Shown here one piece after another: positions 22,613-32,276 of a stretch of 64,000 bases of DNA (its first letter is position 1; every line of letters starts with the position of its first letter). The position numbers were made by a program, and so were the translations under genes. This DNA is from Halicephalobus mephisto (lineage: Eukaryota > Nematoda > Chromadorea > Rhabditida > Panagrolaimidae), in assembly GCA_009193035.1 (NCBI GenBank), contig SWDT01000079.1:1-64000 (forward strand), written 5' to 3'. The notes under the pieces are model-generated. The model saw only the letters and a program-made list of their open reading frames with translations. It was not told the origin of the DNA and did not search any database.

Positions 22613-23258
22613 TTGTCATTAAAAGATGTAGAAAAAGTTGATTCTATTTTATTTAAAAAATTATGATATTTACGTTATTTTGTTAATATAGTTCAATTAG
22701 AATTAAATTTACAAAGATCACTGTCAAAAGTTTTTGTATATTGATTAAGATCAATTACTAATGATCTCACTAAACTTACGTAATCAATCTCTTGGAAATT
22801 AAATTCTGATTGATCAAAATCGATGATGCGATTGTAATTTAATAAAACCAGTGTAATAAAAGTATTTTTTTTGTCATTAAAGAGTGTAAAAAAAGTTTAT
22901 TTTATTTTATTAAAAAAATTATGATATTTACATTATTTTGTTAATATTATTCGATTAGAATTAAATTTACAAAGATCACTGTCAAAAGTTTTTGTATATT
23001 GATTAAGATCAATTGCTAATGAACATCTCTTAGAAATTAGACTCTGATTGATCAAAATCGATATTGGGATTGTAATTTAATAAAACCAGTGTAATAAAAG
23101 TATTTTTTTTCTCATTAAAAGATATGAAAAAGTTGATTCTATTTTATTTTAAAAATTATGATATTTACATTATTTTATTAATATAGTTCGATTAGAATCA
23201 AATTTACAAAGATCACTGTCAAGAGTTTTTGTATATTGATTAAGATCAATTACTAATG
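22613..23258. repeat. tandem repeat, about 245-bp unit, 2.6 copies
   Basis: Units begin near 22613, 22866 and 23110, each with TCATTAAAAGATGTAGAAAA-like start, GATCACTGTCAAAAGTTTTTG and GATTGATCAAAATCGAT. The last copy runs into the minus-strand open frame at 23170-23361, so the repeat unit seems to have grown by duplicating the 3' end of that gene. Confidence 0.8.
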
Positions 23259-23361
23259 ATTCCACAGCTGTGGTACATGCTGATGAGAACGTCGAATTTA
23301 CAAACACCCCCGTAAAAATTCGTCCGGGACATTTCGATGACAATTTGGCCAAAGACTGCGC
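23170..23361 (-). pseudogene. terminal exon or remnant of a small Cys-containing protein
   Basis: On the minus strand a TTTCGCGCAG acceptor at about 23362 is followed by an open frame with LAKLSSKCPGRIF, VNSTFSSACTTAVESL, DLNQYTKTLDSDLCKF and a stop at 23170. Three Cys and N-glycosylation sites suggest a secreted protein. No upstream exon was found, and the part coding DLNQYTK...DLCKF is repeated in the two flanking tandem units with stops. Family unknown. Confidence 0.4.
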
Positions 23362-23492
23362 GAAATTGATCGCAATTAATTTGTTTTTGAATTTTTTTTT
23401 CTAAATTAGTCTCTGATCAAGATCAAAAATTTAAAGTGGTTTGATTTCGTCGGAAAAATTTTGATCGATAAAAATTTTTAATTTTTTTTTTC

Positions 23493-23945
23493 ATGTTTGA
23501 CGAAAAACAATATTTATTTTTAATTTTGAAACTTTGTGAAAAATCCACTCTTCAACGTTCCTACCGTATGACAGACTACATTGATCTCGAATTTACTTTT
23601 GTAAAATTCAAAGATGTTTCTAATTTGATAAAATCCGAAAATGGCGGTTATTTTTCTATTTTTTTTTACGAAAATTGGACACTTAACAAAATTATTTTTA
23701 AATATGGAAAAAAATACGGTATATTTTACATAAAAGAACTGACGTCATCGCCGAAGAAATCCGGAGCGACCTTCTCGGTCGACTGCACCCATGTTGATCA
23801 TCATCACGCCAGAATCCTGGATCACGATTCTGAATCCGGAATTCTGAAAATTCGTTTAAAAAATGTTTGTTTTAGTCACTGGGAAGAAGGCGATGTTGAA
23901 GAAAAAATTGAAGAATTAAAACGAAATGCTGATTTTTACAATTAA
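23493..23945 (+). CDS. hypothetical protein, 150 residues
   Basis: An intronless open frame from ATG 23493 to TAA. The C-terminal half has normal codon use and a protein-like sequence (FSVDCTHVDHHHARILDHDS, CFSHWEEGDVEEKIEELKRN). The N-terminal half is AT-rich and hydrophobic-aromatic. No signal peptide or known domain was recognised. The HVDHHHARILDHD cluster could bind metal, but this is only a guess from composition. It sits between tandem repeats at the edge of the accessory island. It could also be the last exon of a larger gene. Confidence 0.5.
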   Translation: MFDEKQYLFLILKLCEKSTLQRSYRMTDYIDLEFTFVKFKDVSNLIKSENGGYFSIFFYENWTLNKIIFKYGKKYGIFYIKELTSSPKKSGATFSVDCTHVDHHHARILDHDSESGILKIRLKNVCFSHWEEGDVEEKIEELKRNADFYN

Positions 23946-24104
23946 ATTTCTATTTTAAAAATTTGAATATTCTTTTTATTAAAAATAAAAATAATACTGT
24001 AACTGTTATGTTGGAATTGATAGAAGAAAATAGTTTATGTTGAAGTCTGTGAATTTGTCGATATAAAAGTTAAATTAAAATTTGCAGTTTAGGTACAGTA
24101 TTTA

Positions 24105-24312
24105 GATAGGTCGGTCGGCATCAAAATTCGCACTTTGCGTGCAATATTTTAGACAGATTAATCAATATCAAAGTCTACACTTTGCGTGCAACATTTCGAT
24201 TAATTGATCGACATCAAAGTCCGCACTTTGCGTGCAACATTTCAATCAATCAATCAATATCAAAGTCCGCACTTTGCGTGCAATATTTTAGACAGATTAA
24301 TCAATCGACATC
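24105..24312. repeat. tandem repeat, CACTTTGCGTGCAA family, about 4 copies
   Basis: Units of 50-60 bp reading ATCAAAGTCCGCACTTTGCG followed by TGCAACATTTCAATCAATCA or the ATATTTTAGACAGATTAATC variant. The inverse of the same core (TTGC-GCAAAGTGCGGA) builds the minisatellites at 38.7-40.2 kb. Confidence 0.85.
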
Positions 24313-24318
24313 TTTGTC

Positions 24319-24864
24319 TGCATTTTGATTTACAATTTCGAAACTATTGGTTGCAACTTGTTTTACAGTACAGAAATTGGAAATCATTAGGTATTTCTAG
24401 AATCCTCTCAGCAGAATCTAGCATCTGAGTTGTGAATGACATTTCTAGGATTCTGCTTCAGAAGTTATGACAGAAAATACGAGGTTTTCTTTCACAAAAA
24501 TAGTGAAATTCCGCATTTTTTGTCTTGACTTCTGAAGCAGAATCTTCAGAGATGCCATTTATAGCTCAGATTCTGGAAATGTCGGGACTTAAGGTGTTCC
24601 ATTGTTTAGGCATCTACCTTAAATACTTAGCAAGATCACACTGTGGCGATACAGGAATGTTATTGTTGGTTTTTCGTCAACGAAGAATCTATGATTTCTA
24701 CACACGAAAGAGTGTACATGTTGGCCTGTAATAATTGCGAAATGTGATAAAAACGTAACATAATCATTATATTTTTCATGGATATTTGACATTCGTGGTG
24801 GAAATTGAAACTTAATAGTGACGATTCACATTTGTTACTGTACTAAAAATTACGCTTTTTGTGA
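24319..24864 (+). repeat. 546-bp direct repeat, copy A
   Basis: Nearly identical to 28866-29400. Both copies start CTGCATTTTGATTTAC and end ATTACGCTTTTTGTG. The pair brackets the AIG1-like GTPase and its upstream neighbour. An internal hairpin (arms 24449-24481 and 24512-24544) is less perfect here than in copy B. The short open frame that starts with ATG in copy B starts TTG here. Confidence 0.9.
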
Positions 24865-25141
24865 GCAGTGTACGTGCGTATTTCTATGTTTTTATTTTGA
24901 CGTCAACCGTTTTTTTAACGACGGTGCTGATCTAAAATGTTGAATACTAGACTTAAAATATCTATAGAAACCAATTAAATAACAACTTTATAGAATAGTG
25001 CGAGTCATGAAAACGTTTACAATATCATAGAATAAAGTACAAATGAAAGTATAAAGAACGTTAAGTTTTTGAATTTTTATAATTATCATATAATTTCCAG
25101 TTAATTAGAGCATCTCGATTTTTCTGCCGTATATGACTTCA

Positions 25142-26956
25142 TTAGCTTTGTGAGAGTTGACCTGCAAGATACTTGATATTTTCAATCATGGAGTCAGCTT
25201 CAGCTCTTGCGGAGACTGACGTTATAGTACGGGCATTTGCTTCCATGGTGTCAATGACACTTTTTAGTTCAGCCACAAAGTTGAATTGCGAACAGATTTT
25301 TTTAAGTGCTCGACAACATTCGTGGATTTCGGTTTCTTTTTTCTTAAGAGCTTGTTGCAGTGCCGTAATGTCAGTATTTAAGACGCCGATTTTCTTCTGG
25401 AGATCGACTTTTGTGTTCGTATGTTGATCATAAAGACTTTTTACGTCTTTTAAGATTTCTTCAACTGTTTTAGTTTTTTTCACTGGTTTTTTCTTAGCAT
25501 GATAATGCGTTGAATGTCCACATTCGCAGACATGGCATTTGGGTCCACTCATGCATGAACAACCTGTGAAGATCTCTGCTCCTACAGTAGATGTGTAAGT
25601 AAGACCACAATGCTCATGACAGACTTTTTCAGTATGTGTCATACAGATTGTATTGTGGTAATTTGTTTCCTCCATTTCCACATACTCTACCTGCTTATTT
25701 TGTTTGTAATTTGAGTATTTTTGAATGTTAGTAGTAGCGTCCTTCTGAGCAACCTGTGCAGAACTCAACTCACTTTGCAAATTTTGGAGCTTTTTCACCT
25801 CCAGTAAGATTGCATGAAGTTCTGCTTTAATTTTTTCTCTTTTTTGGCGCATATCTCTAAATGCATTGGTAGCAATATGGCCGAGTTGTTTGATTTTCTC
25901 TATCATTTCCTCGATTTCTTCCATAGATGTCTGCCATTCATACTTGAGTGCCTTGATTTTTTTACTGCCAATCCAACTTTCTCCAGGATTGCTTAAAGCA
26001 GAATTGTTCATGTAAAATACGTTGTTTTTGGGAATTGTCCACGGCTTAAGGGATTCAAGCTTAAAGTTGGCTGAAGTTTCAGAACAGTTAGTGAGAACAA
26101 CCAAAAGGTTATTCAGAAGGATATCTGGAACAGAATCTCTCAAACGAACCAAAGTATTGCGCAGGTTTACTGTAGCTCTAGCCACTGTCCCATTTATGAC
26201 AATGATGATCGCAGTCAAGGTTTCACTATTCCCCGCAGTGGACATGATCTTGTCGATGTGCTGGTCATCCTTCTCTGTGCCTTCTGTATCACTCAATCCT
26301 GGAGTGTCAATGAAGTTATAACGAAGTCGATCCTTTGTGAAACTATACACAGTACATTCACTAGTCTTGCTCTTCGTTGCATCGTGAAGATCTTTCTCAG
26401 AGGATTTCCAGTGTTCTGTTGCTTTGTGATACATAGTAGGAATAGCAATTTTCAGATTTTCAAGTGATCCACCAAGAAAAAAGTTAGTCAGATAATTGAT
26501 CAATGTGGATTTTCCTGAGCCCGTTTCTCCAAATAGTAAAATGTTGCAAACTGAGGCATTTTTTGCTTTCGAAGTGAATGGTCTCCAACTAGTTGTTTTT
26601 TCAGTTGGAGCATTCAATATTTTTTGAAGTCTTGTGGAAATATTCGGAGACTGTGTCATTTGTTGATTTTTTTTACTGAAAAAATTATATTACAGTAAGT
26701 TATATTTTTGCGATTTTTCCGACACATAAATTTAGAAATTTTTAAATTCAAAAAGTACTTAAAATAAGGTACTCAGATTTGTAAATTCTAAATCTGACGT
26801 CATAATTGAAGACTCATTTTCAGAATTTGGAGATTCAGAATTCTGAAGTTTGAAAAGTTATAAATTTGTTAGATGAAGTATAATCGATTTTTTTTTGATA
26901 AATACTTACTTTTTGAGATCTCGAAATTTTCTCCAAAAATCGACTTCTGAAGTCAT
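25142..26956 (-). CDS. AIG1-like P-loop GTPase with coiled coils and a Cys/His-rich insert
   Basis: Two exons: 26956-26910 (MTSEVDFWRKFRDLK) and 26675-25142, 526 residues. The G domain starts near residue 57: P-loop GETGSGKST, switch I region with conserved T, DTPGLSDTEG, and VVLTNCSE, which replaces the usual NKxD. It resembles the AIG1/GIMAP-type GTPases of fungi and invertebrates. After the G domain come long coiled coils (MEEIEEMIEKIKQLGHIA..., REKIKAELHAILLEVKKLQN) broken by a zinc-finger-like block: C-M-T-H-T-E-K-V-C-H-E-H-C, then GCSCMSGPKCHVCECGHSTH. The main exon is uninterrupted for 1.5 kb and less AT-rich than neighbouring genes. It lies between about 540-bp direct repeats. These are signs of recent acquisition or expansion, not proof. 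Cellular role unknown; plant and vertebrate relatives act in defence and cell survival. Confidence 0.85.
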
Positions 26957-27396
26957 TTTTTAAAGAAAAATTGCGAAATCTCTTGATCTTCTGTCTCAAC
27001 TTTTACTATCTAGATCTCCCTTGCCTAGGTTAGAGTTTACATGTATTAATAACTTTCAGAATCTTCTATGACGTTCCATTGAGTACGATGTTAAAATTAT
27101 ATCTGAGAGCTATCAAGAGTACAAAAAAAACTTTTTTGTTAGTCAAAAATTATTCATTCAGAACGTAATCTGTTGATTATGAAATTTTCGAAAATGCTCA
27201 ATTCATTAATTACGAAATTATTTACTTGGAATCTCAGAATAAGAATTTTGGATTTTCAGAATCTAAGATTCTCGAGACTAATCCCCAATTTTGACATAAA
27301 ATTCAGAATCTAAAAGTTCCACTACTCTGTTCTAGATATTTTTTCCTGAGTTTAAAGATTTCTGAAATTCTGTGTTGTATATCGATAAAAAAGTAG

Positions 27397-27987
27397 TTAC
27401 CTAAAATACGTCTCGAGATGTTCATTTCGAAATGATTCATCGAATGAAGAAGGCGATTTTGTGTTTATGGACAAACTTTCGAATTCAGTTTGACTTTTTC
27501 TAATGTCAAATACGTCTTCAATTTCGGGAGACGGTTGGTTTACACGTTGCGATTCCGGCTTTTCCGTTACAACTTCGAAATCATGTAGTAACATGTTTTT
27601 AGTCTCATTCATATCTTCGTCGCAATTGGTTACAGTAGTAATTATATCCTGAAAAATATGTTACTATAAATCAATGTGTAAAAAATTCTTAAAAATTACA
27701 TCTTTCTCCATTTCTAAAATAGCAGCTTTATTATTTTCCGATTGAGGAACAACCATAGACTGGGTATTTGCAGCAATACTCTTTACAGTACCATCAACTT
27801 CAAATCTCTTCCCTTCTGGAAGTGGGGGGTCAAATGCATCACCCTTTGGCATGTAGCATTCACCATTCTCATCAACCAAGATAAGAGAATCCTCCTCTAG
27901 CTTGAAGAGACGAGAGAGGAACGCAGGTTTCATTGCAGAAGATTTCAGTTCTTTTGCAACATCGCCATAAACAAATTCGGAAGTCAT
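27397..27987 (-). CDS. unknown 179-residue protein upstream of the GTPase
   Basis: Exons 27987-27700 and 27648-27397. The ATG follows a TTTTTCAG acceptor by seven bases, a likely trans-splice site. The first exon has a compact-looking segment (KPAFLSRLFKLEEDSLILVD, ENGECYMPKGDAFDPPLPEG). The rest is acidic and Ser/Glu-rich, probably disordered (PSPEIEDVFDIRKSQTEFES). No family was recognised and there is no signal peptide or membrane helix. It runs in the same direction as the GTPase, 440 bp upstream, inside the same direct-repeat interval. Both proteins begin MTSE. Joining its last exon to the GTPase exons in frame fails, so I treat them as two genes, possibly co-expressed. Confidence 0.7.
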
Positions 27988-28153
27988 CGTGAAACTGAAA
28001 AAGAAAAAAGTTAACAATCTTAAATTTTAAAAATATTGCAAGAAATAATATTGGAAATTAAAATACTAGGTAAGATAATTATAACAAAAAAATTTGGCAA
28101 TCTTAATAACGCTAGATTGCTACAATAATTCAGAAGAACAGTTACACTGTTAT

Positions 28154-28586
28154 TGTTATGTCTTTTACTTAGAATGAGACACAATACAAAATAGGAAGAA
28201 ATATTATTAATATCAGAACTATACCCGGCACACCGAAGTGTTCCCTTTTGTACTTTTCAGTAGAGAGAAGGGACTGTTAAGACTTCGATGTTCTGAATAT
28301 CTCCGATCATGGGGATTATGCGTTCACAACAATAACTCATGTGTAACATTTCGTCACAAAAGGCTCAGGAATCTTGTCATATTGTTTCATCACATAAAGT
28401 TTAGTAACTGTTATGTCTTTTACTTAGAATGAGACAGAATACAAAAATAGGAAGAAATATTATTAATATCAGAACTACACCCGGCACACCGAAGTGTTCC
28501 CTTTCGTACTTTTCAGTAGAGAGAAGGGACTGTTAAGACTTCGATGTTCTGAATATCTCCGGTCATGGGGACTATGCGTTCACAAC
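28154..28586. repeat. two direct copies of a 178-bp sequence
   Basis: 28154-28330 and 28409-28586 are about 95% alike, from GTTATGTCTTTTACTTAGAA through CCCGGCACACCGAAGTGTTC to GCGTTCACAAC. The copies are separated by 78 bp. Function unknown; it lies inside the 540-bp direct-repeat interval. Confidence 0.9.
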
Positions 28587-28865
28587 AGGTATAAGACCCG
28601 TTCTATTTTATTCATTCTCTACCACAGAAATTTAAATGTTTTAAAATTTGTATAATTCAATAAAAAGCATCTAGAATGAAGTAATAGTGACAGTAGATTC
28701 CGAATCTCTGAATTCTAAAGGCTAACATCTGATTTTAGCATCAGACTCAGAATCTACGGATTCTGTTATCTATTTTACATATTTTTGCTCAAATTCAAAA
28801 AGTTCTAAATTTCTGATCGAATATTTATAAAAAAACAAAAGCTACGTATAATCGTTCTTGGATAA

Positions 28866-29400
28866 CTGCATTTTGATTTACAATTTCGAAACTATTGGTT
28901 GCAACTTGTTTTACAGTACAGAAATTGGAAATCATTAGGCATTTCTAGAATCCTCTCAGCAGAATCTAGCATCTGAGTTGTGAATGACATTTCTAGGATT
29001 CTGCTTCAGAAGTTATGACAGAAAATACGAGGTTTTCTTTCACAAAAATAGTGAAATTCCGTATTTTCTGTCATGACTTCTGAAGCAGAATCTTCAGAGA
29101 TGCCATTCATAGCTCAGATTCTGGAAATGTCGGGACTTAAGGTGTTCCATTGTTTAGGCATCTACCTTAAATACTTAGCAAGATCACACTGTGGCGATAC
29201 GGAGATATTATTGTTGATTTTTCGTCAACAAAGAATCTATGATTTCTACACACGAAAGAGCACGTCTTTTGATCTGTAACAATTGCGAAATGTGACATAA
29301 TCGTCACATTTTTCATGGATATTTGACATTCGTGATGGAAATTGAAACATAATACTGACGATTCACATTTGTTACTGTACTAAAAATTACGCTTTTTGTG
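28866..29400 (+). repeat. 535-bp direct repeat, copy B, with hairpin and short ORF
   Basis: Second copy of 24319-24864. It contains a 33-bp inverted repeat with one mismatch (arms 28997-29029 and 29060-29092, loop 30 nt). The right arm contains ATGACTTCTGAAGC, which opens a 68-residue frame (29073-29279: MTSEAESSEMPFIAQ, then HCLGIYLKYLARSHCGD). That frame is preserved for 50 codons in copy A too, apart from the start codon. It may be a relic coding segment; function unknown. Confidence 0.85.
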
Positions 29401-29644
29401 CGTAAATAAATTTTTCGCGTTCTCGATCATTTATGCAACAACCCATTCTGAGGTCGTAACGGAAGATATACAGTACTTTATTATTACTGTACGGTAGAGG
29501 TTACTGAATGCGCTGTGCAAGGCCGCGATCTCGATGTCAGACTGCCTTAGGAGGCTTCATCTGTCGCGACATTAAGCGTAGCGTGAAAGGAGCGATCGTT
29601 CAAGAGAAACGATTCTGCTTCCAGGAATGGAATTGGAAAAGGTC

Positions 29645-29717
29645 GCTCTCGTAGCTTAAGAGGAAAAGCACTTGCCCGGATAGCAAGACGATGCGGATTC
29701 GATGCCTGCCGAGAGAG
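29645..29717 (+). tRNA. degenerate tRNA-like core (pseudo-tRNA)
   Basis: Folds as a cloverleaf. The acceptor GCTCTCG pairs with CGAGAGA except the first pair. D-arm GCTT...AAGC, anticodon arm CTTGC/GCAAG with loop CCGGATA, T-arm GCGGA...CCTGC. The A box (TAGCTTAAGAGG) and B box (GGATTCGATGCC) are near consensus. Position 33 is C instead of U, the T-stem closing pair is A-C and the first acceptor pair is G-A, so it is unlikely to be a working tRNA. GGA would be the nominal anticodon. A mirrored copy is at 29908-29978 on the minus strand. Confidence 0.55.
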
Positions 29718-29907
29718 CGATCTTTTCCAGTTCCATTCCTGGAAGCAGAATCGTTTCTCCTGAACGATCGCTCCTTTCTCGCTATGCTTAATGTCGCGAC
29801 ATCATCGGCGATTTTATACGAGTAAAAACGAGGAGGAGTTTCGACTTCCCTGTCGGAAAACTAGATCTGGCCTCATCTAATCCGAAACTAATATGGAAGG
29901 AAAAACG

Positions 29908-29978
29908 TCTCTCGGCAGGCATCGAATCCGCATCGTCTTGCTATCCGGGCAAGTGCTTTTCTCTTAAGCTACGAGAGC
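29908..29978 (-). tRNA. second degenerate tRNA-like core (pseudo-tRNA), inverted
   Basis: Reverse-complement copy of the core at 29645-29717, with the D-loop one or two bases shorter (CTTAAGAGAAAAGC). It keeps the same CCGGATA anticodon loop and B box. It heads the second SINE-like unit in opposite orientation. Confidence 0.5.
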
Positions 29979-30115
29979 GATCTTTTCCAGTTCCATTCCT
30001 GGAAGCAGAATCGTTTCTCCTGAACGATCGCTCCTTTCTCGCTACGCTTAATGTCGCGACATCATCGGCGATTTTATACGAGTAAAAACGAGGAGGAGTT
30101 TCGACTTCCCTGACT

Positions 30116-31003
30116 TCGGAAACATCACTTGATCAGGATTAGCAGCTCTAAGAAGAGTGTACTTTCATCTTTTATCTCTATGATGGAAAAATAAAATAAT
30201 TTTTCGTGACAAATTAGTTTTTTTTTTCGTTAATAAATATCATCAATGATACAACTTTGAAGAAACATCTAATGAAACAAAAATATATAAAACTTCATAA
30301 ATAAAATAAAAATAAAAATTACTAATTAAGCAATTTTCTGAAGAAATTTAAATTTTAATAACTTTAATAAATTTTATTTAATTTTAATAATTTTTATTTA
30401 ATGTATATAATTTTTTAAGTTTTATTAAATTTTAGTAATTTTTGTTCAATTTTAGTAATTTTAATAATTTTAATAATTTTTAAATTTTATTTAATTTTAT
30501 TTAATTTTAATAATTTTAGTAATTTTTATTTAATTTTAGTAATTTTTTTGATTTTTATTTAATTTTAAAAATATATGAAAAATTACTATGTACTTTTTTT
30601 AAAAAATTGTTTGAAATTTCATAAAAAATTAGACTTTCAGGACTTTACAATTCCTTATCGGCTTATGATATTTCGATTCTGACTCAATAAACACTCGAAA
30701 AAAATCAGACCATCTTTCGAAATTTATCAGGAATAAACATTTTAACAATAATTTAATCTAAAAAATTTAAAAACTAATAAAGTTTATAAATTTTAAAAAT
30801 AAAATTTTTTTTAATTTTAAAAATAAATAATTTAAAAAATTTAAAAATTAATAATTTTGGGAAAATTTAAAAATAAATAAATTTTTTTAATTTTAAAAAT
30901 AATAAGAAAATTAATTTCAATTAAAAATGCAAATTTCCTCTTTATTAGTGAATTTTAGAAAATTGCCTCAGGCGTTTTTTTGATTTTTTACTGATTTCGA
31001 AAA
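30116..31003. other. AT-rich spacer
   Basis: Low-complexity AATTTTAGTAATTTT and TTTAAAAATAAATAA runs (30290-30920). No open frame, RNA gene or defined repeat boundary was seen. Confidence 0.6.
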
Positions 31004-31434
31004 ATGCTGAAAATTGAAATTTATTTTTTTATTTTTTCCTTTTTGTGGACTTGTCCCGGCTACAGTACCCCTGTGGAGCCTGATGAAGATTCTGTTCTGA
31101 AGCCGTCTACAGTATCAGATTCACTTTTGGAAATTTGGAAAAATTTCAAAGAAACGTAAATTTCGAATTTGATGGATTACGGTAATGGGGGTATTTTAGG
31201 GCACTTTATCCGGCTTTGAAGGCTGTATCCGTGATTCTGAATCCGACAGAATCCAGTCTAAACAAAACTATTCAAAAAAAATCGGATCCAGAAATACAGT
31301 ATCCACAGGAATATGTTTTTTCCTGGATCGACGACGGGATTAAGGAAATCCTCAACTTGTTCTTCCTCGGACATCTCCTCATCGGATCGCTGGTCATCCT
31401 CGGATGGATCTGCTGTCTTTGGAATTGCCTCTAA
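31004..31434 (+). CDS. small membrane protein with signal peptide, unknown family
   Basis: Exons 31004-31155 and 31200-31434, 128 residues. The N-terminus MLKIEIYFFIFSFLWTCPGY is a good signal peptide. The C-terminus is a hydrophobic stretch (FFLGHLLIGSLVILGWICCL) ending in WNCL and the stop, so a type I membrane protein or lipid-associated peptide is likely. Codon use is more balanced than in the surrounding spacer, which supports coding. A diverged copy of the last exon's hydrophobic part lies at 32091-32222. Confidence 0.65.
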
Positions 31435-31516
31435 TGTTTCGAATATATCCACTAATCAAAAAGTTTGAAAATAAAACAGACGAAATTTCGTAACTGCTGA
31501 GACAAAAACTACACTG

Positions 31517-31860
31517 AAAAAAAAGATTGATGTGATAGCCTGAAAATCAGGGAACTAGGGATACTGTAAGTAATATGTGAGGTTCTCAGTTGTTTTTGCT
31601 GAAACTTGTTATGTAGGTATTGTGGTAAAAAAATAAATTAAAAAGAAAAAAATTGAAGTAATAACCTGAAAATCAGGGAACTAGGGATACTGTAGAAAAT
31701 AATTGACTCTCTATTGTCTTGTGTTGAAACTTGTTATATACCTGTTAGAACAGAAAACTAGATTAAAAAGAAAAAAATTGAAGTGGTAGCCTGAAAATCA
31801 AGGAGCTAGGGATACTGTAGGGGATAACTGACTCTCGATTGTATTATGTGGGAGAAAATA
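31517..31860. repeat. tandem repeat, about 127-bp unit, 2.7 copies
   Basis: Units start near 31523, 31650 and 31777 with ATAGCCTGAAAATCAGGGAA, CTAGGGATACTGTA and TTTGCTGAAACTTGTTAT-like segments. The rest of 31435-32085 is featureless. Confidence 0.85.
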
Positions 31861-32090
31861 TATAAATTATATTTGTGCAATATTTCTCTAGTAAAGATTG
31901 TTATTATATTCCTGATTACCATCTTAACAGTAACAAAACAGATTAACTGATAAAAAACTTAATTTTCTTGATTTTGACCTCTATTACTACTTTTCAAGTT
32001 CCTTTAATTTCAAACTTTTAAAACTCAGTAAAAATAAAAACAAATTTAAAATACAGTATCTGTTTTCATGCACCTTCTTATAGACCGACA

Positions 32091-32222
32091 ATGATCCTAA
32101 GCAGATCCCCAACTTGGCGTTCACCAAGTGCATCTTCGTTGGATCCATGGTTATCCTCGAAAAAACCTCCTTCCCAGTCCATTGCCTCTGGCTGTCTCCA
32201 TTACTCCAACTACACTTAGTTT
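32091..32222 (+). pseudogene. exon-like remnant related to the small membrane protein
   Basis: After a TTATAG acceptor at about 32085 a frame reads TDNDPKQIPNLAFTKCIFVG, then SMVILEKTSFPVHCLWLSPL and a stop at 32222. LAFTKCIFVGSMVIL resembles LFFLGHLLIGSLVIL in the last exon of the gene at 31004-31434. No start or partner exon is clear, so it is a decayed duplicate or an alternative last exon. Confidence 0.35.
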
Positions 32223-32276
32223 AAAAAGCATAAAGTTTCATAACTCAACAACAACATCCACTGACACAACAAAGCT

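Larger units (their letters stand above)
29561..30115. mobile_element. tRNA-derived SINE-like element, inverted and duplicated
   Basis: A non-coding block of two units. Unit 1 has an inverted repeat of about 80 bp (29563-29640 against 29723-29802, containing GATTCTGCTTCCAGGAATGG) around a tRNA-like core. Its body then continues through CATCGGCGATTTTATACGAG to GACTTCCCTG. Unit 2 repeats the body directly (29976-30110), but its tRNA-like core (29908-29978) is in the opposite orientation. This fits tRNA-headed SINEs that inserted or recombined at the same site. The block is markedly richer in GC than its surroundings. Confidence 0.75.

Noticed and set aside
22613..23258. Possible CRISPR-like array
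   Set aside because: Repeat units are 245 bp, contiguous and without unique spacers; the genome is eukaryotic.
25173..26467. Several plus-strand frames antisense to the GTPase
   Set aside because: Shadows of the coding strand; no independent signals.
26910..27397. A single gene joining the upstream unknown protein to the GTPase
   Set aside because: The phase after the upstream exon does not match any acceptor before the GTPase first exon, and each part has its own ATG.
29645..29717. Functional tRNA-Ser(GGA)
   Set aside because: C at position 33, a mismatched first acceptor pair and a T-stem mismatch, plus embedding in an inverted-repeat mobile unit, argue against function.
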